From positions 3,010,001-3,074,000 of the forward strand of contig NZ_CP029185.2 in the NCBI RefSeq assembly GCF_003096015.2: a stretch of DNA of 64,000 nt. Reading direction: 5' to 3'. This DNA comes from Limnobaculum parvum. Lineage in GTDB: Bacteria; Pseudomonadota; Gammaproteobacteria; Enterobacterales; Enterobacteriaceae. A model generated the notes under the pieces. It made no database searches, had not been told where the DNA came from, and worked only from the letters and a program-made list of their open reading frames with translations. The first letter of the stretch is position 1. Each line of letters opens with the position of its first letter. Of the stretch, positions 61,518 to 64,000 are shown piece by piece. Made by a program: the position numbers and the translations under genes.

Positions 61518-61769
61518 ATGATCGACCCGAAAAAAATTGAACAGATAGCCAAACAAATTCACGAGTCAATGCCAAAAGGTATCCGCGAACTGGGCGATGA
61601 AGTCGAGAAAAAGATCCGTCAGGGGCTGCAAAATCAGTTGGCAAAACTGGATGTCGTCAGCCGTGAAGAGTTTGATATTCAGACTCAGGTTCTGCTAAGA
61701 ACCCGCGAAAAGCTGAATGCACTGGAAAAGCGGCTGGCCGAGTTGGAAGCCAGAGGCAATCAAGAATAG
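61518..61769 (+). CDS. ubiK: Ubiquinone biosynthesis accessory factor UbiK
   Basis: An 83-residue small helical protein (formerly YqiC) that helps assemble the ubiquinone-making complex. The start at 61518 gives MIDPKKIEQIAKQIHESMPKG, identical in pattern to the E. coli N-terminus, after AAAGG. The C-terminal half is a coiled coil (LRTREKLNALEKRLAELEAR). ATGs at 61476 and 61491 would add residues with no similarity. It is slightly shorter at the C-terminus than E. coli UbiK (96), and divergent from ribB. Confidence 0.92.
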   Translation: MIDPKKIEQIAKQIHESMPKGIRELGDEVEKKIRQGLQNQLAKLDVVSREEFDIQTQVLLRTREKLNALEKRLAELEARGNQE

Positions 61770-61783
61770 TCGTGATTTCTGAG

Positions 61784-61817
61784 CGCATTAGTGAAATCTC
61801 TCGTCTTCACTAATGCG
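61784..61817. terminator. Terminator-like hairpin between convergent ubiK and yjeH
   Basis: CGCATTAGTGAA and TTCACTAATGCG form a perfect twelve-pair stem around a ten-base loop. It lies between the two converging stop codons, so it may serve both genes, but there is no T run. Confidence 0.55.
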
Positions 61818-61824
61818 TATAACG

Positions 61825-63084
61825 CTATTCTGCAGGCACTTCTGAAGCGTGTTTTCTCCGTGGCAGTATTAACCACAATAGGGCAAACATCACTACGGCA
61901 TACAGCGTTTTCCAGCCAATCATCATCAGTAATAAAACACACAGCGCAGTACCGATAAACGACATCACTCTGGCGCTTCCCTTCAACAGGCGGCAACCTG
62001 ACAGCATGCAAAGCAAATAGATGAACACAAAGATGCCATTGGCATAAACGATCAGTTCATCCAGCGCCAGAGAGAAATAGTCCGCCGCCAATGATGAAGC
62101 CAGGCAGCACAACAAAACTAACGACAATGCATTCAGCGGTGAGCGAGAGCGGGAAAGTTGTGCGACCCAAGCTTTGGGTTTCTGCTCATAAGTTTGCGAC
62201 CACACCAGACGCGCAAAGCTTTGAGTATAAATATTCAAACTGGCAAAGCACGCCAGATAGCCAATAATACAAGCCACCCATAGCGCATGTTGACCAAATA
62301 GTTGAACCACGATTGAGGGCAAAGAAACTGATGCTGCCATCTCCCCACCGTAAGAATGAAATGCCAATACCGCAGCGGTACAACTCCAATAAACGCCACC
62401 AGCAACCAGCATTCCAATCAGCAAAGCGCGGGGAAAGTCACGTTCTGGGTTGCGAAACTCTGCGGCCAGATGGGCAAAAGCCTCCAAGCCAACAAAGCAC
62501 CAGAACATCACCGCCAATGCACTAAACATCGGGCTGGCTGATAATGAACTCAGCGCTGGCCATTGGATGGAACCCGGCGTAATTTCTCCTTTCCACCAGA
62601 TAGCCACCACCATCGCCACAATCAGACCCGCGATGATCACCTGCACATTGGCACTGGAACCGGCGCTACGCATTCCCAACAATAGAATAGCGAGCAAGGT
62701 TCCCAACTGAACCAACAACAAACCTGAATGCTCCAGCCCAAATGCTGCCTGCCAAAAACCTGACGCTATTTGTAATGCTGCGGGTAACCCCACTGGAATC
62801 ACGGATAAAAACAGCCAACCGGTTACCCTCGCCATATGAGGGCCAAATGCCAGACTGACAAAATGTGCCGCACCACCAGCGTTAGGGAAATAACGCCCCA
62901 ACGCGGCAAACGCGATAGCAATAGGGAAAACCAGAATAATTAGAACAGGCCAGGCCCACAGGCTGCCAGAATCAGCTATCTGCGCGGCCAATGCAGGCAC
63001 CGCAAATACGCCCGTTCCCAGCAACGATGTTGAGAGTAATCCAACGCCCTGAACTAACCCCAGTTCCTGCTTTAATCCACTCAT
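61825..63084 (-). CDS. yjeH: Amino acid exporter YjeH (APC family)
   Basis: A 419-residue inner-membrane protein with about twelve helices, of the APC superfamily; in E. coli YjeH exports L-methionine and branched-chain amino acids. MSGLKQELGLVQGVGLLSTS and LFLSVIPVGLPAALQIASGF are nearly identical to E. coli YjeH. It lies on the minus strand nine bases after the hldE stop and may be cotranscribed with it. In E. coli yjeH lies elsewhere on the chromosome. Confidence 0.93.
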   Translation of the reverse strand: MSGLKQELGLVQGVGLLSTSLLGTGVFAVPALAAQIADSGSLWAWPVLIILVFPIAIAFAALGRYFPNAGGAAHFVSLAFGPHMARVTGWLFLSVIPVGLPAALQIASGFWQAAFGLEHSGLLLVQLGTLLAILLLGMRSAGSSANVQVIIAGLIVAMVVAIWWKGEITPGSIQWPALSSLSASPMFSALAVMFWCFVGLEAFAHLAAEFRNPERDFPRALLIGMLVAGGVYWSCTAAVLAFHSYGGEMAASVSLPSIVVQLFGQHALWVACIIGYLACFASLNIYTQSFARLVWSQTYEQKPKAWVAQLSRSRSPLNALSLVLLCCLASSLAADYFSLALDELIVYANGIFVFIYLLCMLSGCRLLKGSARVMSFIGTALCVLLLMMIGWKTLYAVVMFALLWLILPRRKHASEVPAE

Positions 63085-63093
63085 TGAGGTTAA

Positions 63094-64000
63094 TTATCCG
63101 CGTTCCATGATAGTTTTAATGATATTGCTGGTTGAACAGCCATCTTCAAAATTCAGAACGCGCACATCACCACCTGCCGCCCAAACTTCTTTACTGCCGG
63201 CAATGTCTTCCGGCTTATAGTCACCACCTTTAACCAACAGGTCAGGCAGAATCTCGGCAATCAGCCGCTGAGGCGTATCTTCTTCAAAAGAAACCACCCA
63301 ATCCACTGCCTCTAATGCTCCCAGCACAATCATACGTTGCGCCAGAGGGTTCACTGGGCGAGTTTCCCCTTTTAAACGACGGGTGGAAGCATCACTGTTA
63401 ACCGCCACAATCAAGCGATCCCCCAATTTCCGAGCGTTCGCCAGATAAGAAACGTGACCGGCGTGCAAAATGTCAAAGCAGCCATTGGTCATCACCACTT
63501 TTTCACCGCGTTGGCGAGCATGGGCAACTGCTTGTTTCAACTGTTCTTCATTCATCACGCCAAAACCGGTATCTGCTCTGCCACGGATGGCATTTTCCAG
63601 CTCAATAGGTGATACCGTTGATGTTCCCAGTTTACCAACTACCACACCGGCTGCGGCATTGGCCATAAAGCAAGCTTCTTCCAGCGTCAGGCCAGCAGCC
63701 AGACTCACCGCCAGCACACCAATTACCGTATCACCGGCACCGGTAACATCATAGACTTCCTGCGCCAGAGTCGGCATATGGAAAGGATCTTTGCCCGGCT
63801 GTAACAGTGTCATACCGTTTTCTGAGCGAGTGATCAGCAATGCACTGAACTCAAATCGTTCAATAAGTGCCATACCGCGGCTAACCAATTCATCTTCGCT
63901 TTTGCACTGGCCTACGACGGCTTCAAACTCTGTCAGATTAGGCGTTAACAGCGTAGCACCACGATAACGCTCAAAATCAGTACCTTTTGGATCGATCAGA
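63094..64000 (-). CDS. hldE: Bifunctional HldE, C-terminal part (5' end outside window)
   Basis: A cytosolic enzyme of ADP-heptose synthesis: its kinase phosphorylates heptose-7-phosphate and its adenylyltransferase makes ADP-heptose for lipopolysaccharide core. The visible 301 residues start LIDPKGTDFERYRGATLL in the kinase domain, include the PfkB motif VTGAGDTVIG and reach the nucleotidyltransferase motif NGCFDILHAGHVSYL. The frame is open to the window edge, so the N-terminal part (about 175 residues) lies outside. A start at 63888 is an artefact of the first internal Met. Confidence 0.95.
   Translation of the reverse strand, partial: LIDPKGTDFERYRGATLLTPNLTEFEAVVGQCKSEDELVSRGMALIERFEFSALLITRSENGMTLLQPGKDPFHMPTLAQEVYDVTGAGDTVIGVLAVSLAAGLTLEEACFMANAAAGVVVGKLGTSTVSPIELENAIRGRADTGFGVMNEEQLKQAVAHARQRGEKVVMTNGCFDILHAGHVSYLANARKLGDRLIVAVNSDASTRRLKGETRPVNPLAQRMIVLGALEAVDWVVSFEEDTPQRLIAEILPDLLVKGGDYKPEDIAGSKEVWAAGGDVRVLNFEDGCSTSNIIKTIMERG

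Noticed and set aside
1..64000. tRNA or rRNA genes
   Set aside because: No cloverleaf with a T-loop GTTCRA box or rRNA signature was found on reading.

Overview
This window is a chromosomal segment of a gammaproteobacterium of the order Enterobacterales. The gene order sufI-plsC-parC-parE-yqiA-cpdA-yqiB-nudF-tolC-ygiB-ygiC-ygiD-zupT-ribB-ubiK-hldE matches the Escherichia coli parC/tolC/ribB region as I remember it, and most proteins align with E. coli products nearly residue for residue. Several loci that lie elsewhere in E. coli are also here: mtlADR, bax, yegTUVW, acnA, kdgT-kduI-kduD, eptB, a yph-type sugar cluster, ybhGFSR and yjeH. A deep-branching enterobacterial lineage, perhaps Budviciaceae-like, is my inference; nothing here fixes the genus.

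Layout. 1-2811: an MHS-type MFS transporter and an orphan small protein. 2812-7248: the mannitol operon mtlA-mtlD-mtlR behind a control region with four CRP-like sites. 7249-10040: a 2.8 kb non-coding block of dispersed repeats, a heptamer microsatellite and about six 146-bp tandem repeats, with an intact IS3-family element inserted in the array. 10041-15809: bax, then yegT-yegU-yegV with the convergent GntR regulator yegW. 15950-19101: a four-gene operon of unknown function (unknown protein, small zinc-ribbon protein, SDR oxidoreductase, acyl-CoA-ligase-like enzyme) with coupled reading frames. 19494-26895: acnA, then the ketodeoxyuronate genes kdgT, an NTF2-like secreted protein, kduI and kduD, then a DUF3828 protein. 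27200-28855: eptB. 29025-36332: a sugar cluster (MFS porter, yphB, yphG) divergent from the ROK regulator yphH. 36641-43508: a LuxR-type solo receptor, a DoxX protein and the ybhGFSR ABC exporter. 43718-64000: the conserved sufI-to-hldE block.

How the genes work together. Carbon use dominates the left two thirds: mannitol uptake and oxidation, ketodeoxygluconate uptake and conversion, a nucleoside or ribosyl-type pathway (yegTUV), an unidentified sugar (yph) and aconitase. The right third holds housekeeping and envelope functions: topoisomerase IV, phospholipid synthesis, TolC efflux, cAMP and ADP-ribose hydrolysis, zinc uptake, riboflavin and heptose synthesis.

The most unusual content is non-coding. 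Two families of structured intergenic repeats recur across the window. Family A has six copies with a CCGGCCG/CGGCCGG palindrome. Family B has two clear copies and one relative at the tandem array. Stems are kept by compensatory base changes between copies, and the copies carry exchangeable perfect hairpins. I know no named family that matches them. No tRNA, rRNA or CRISPR array was seen.
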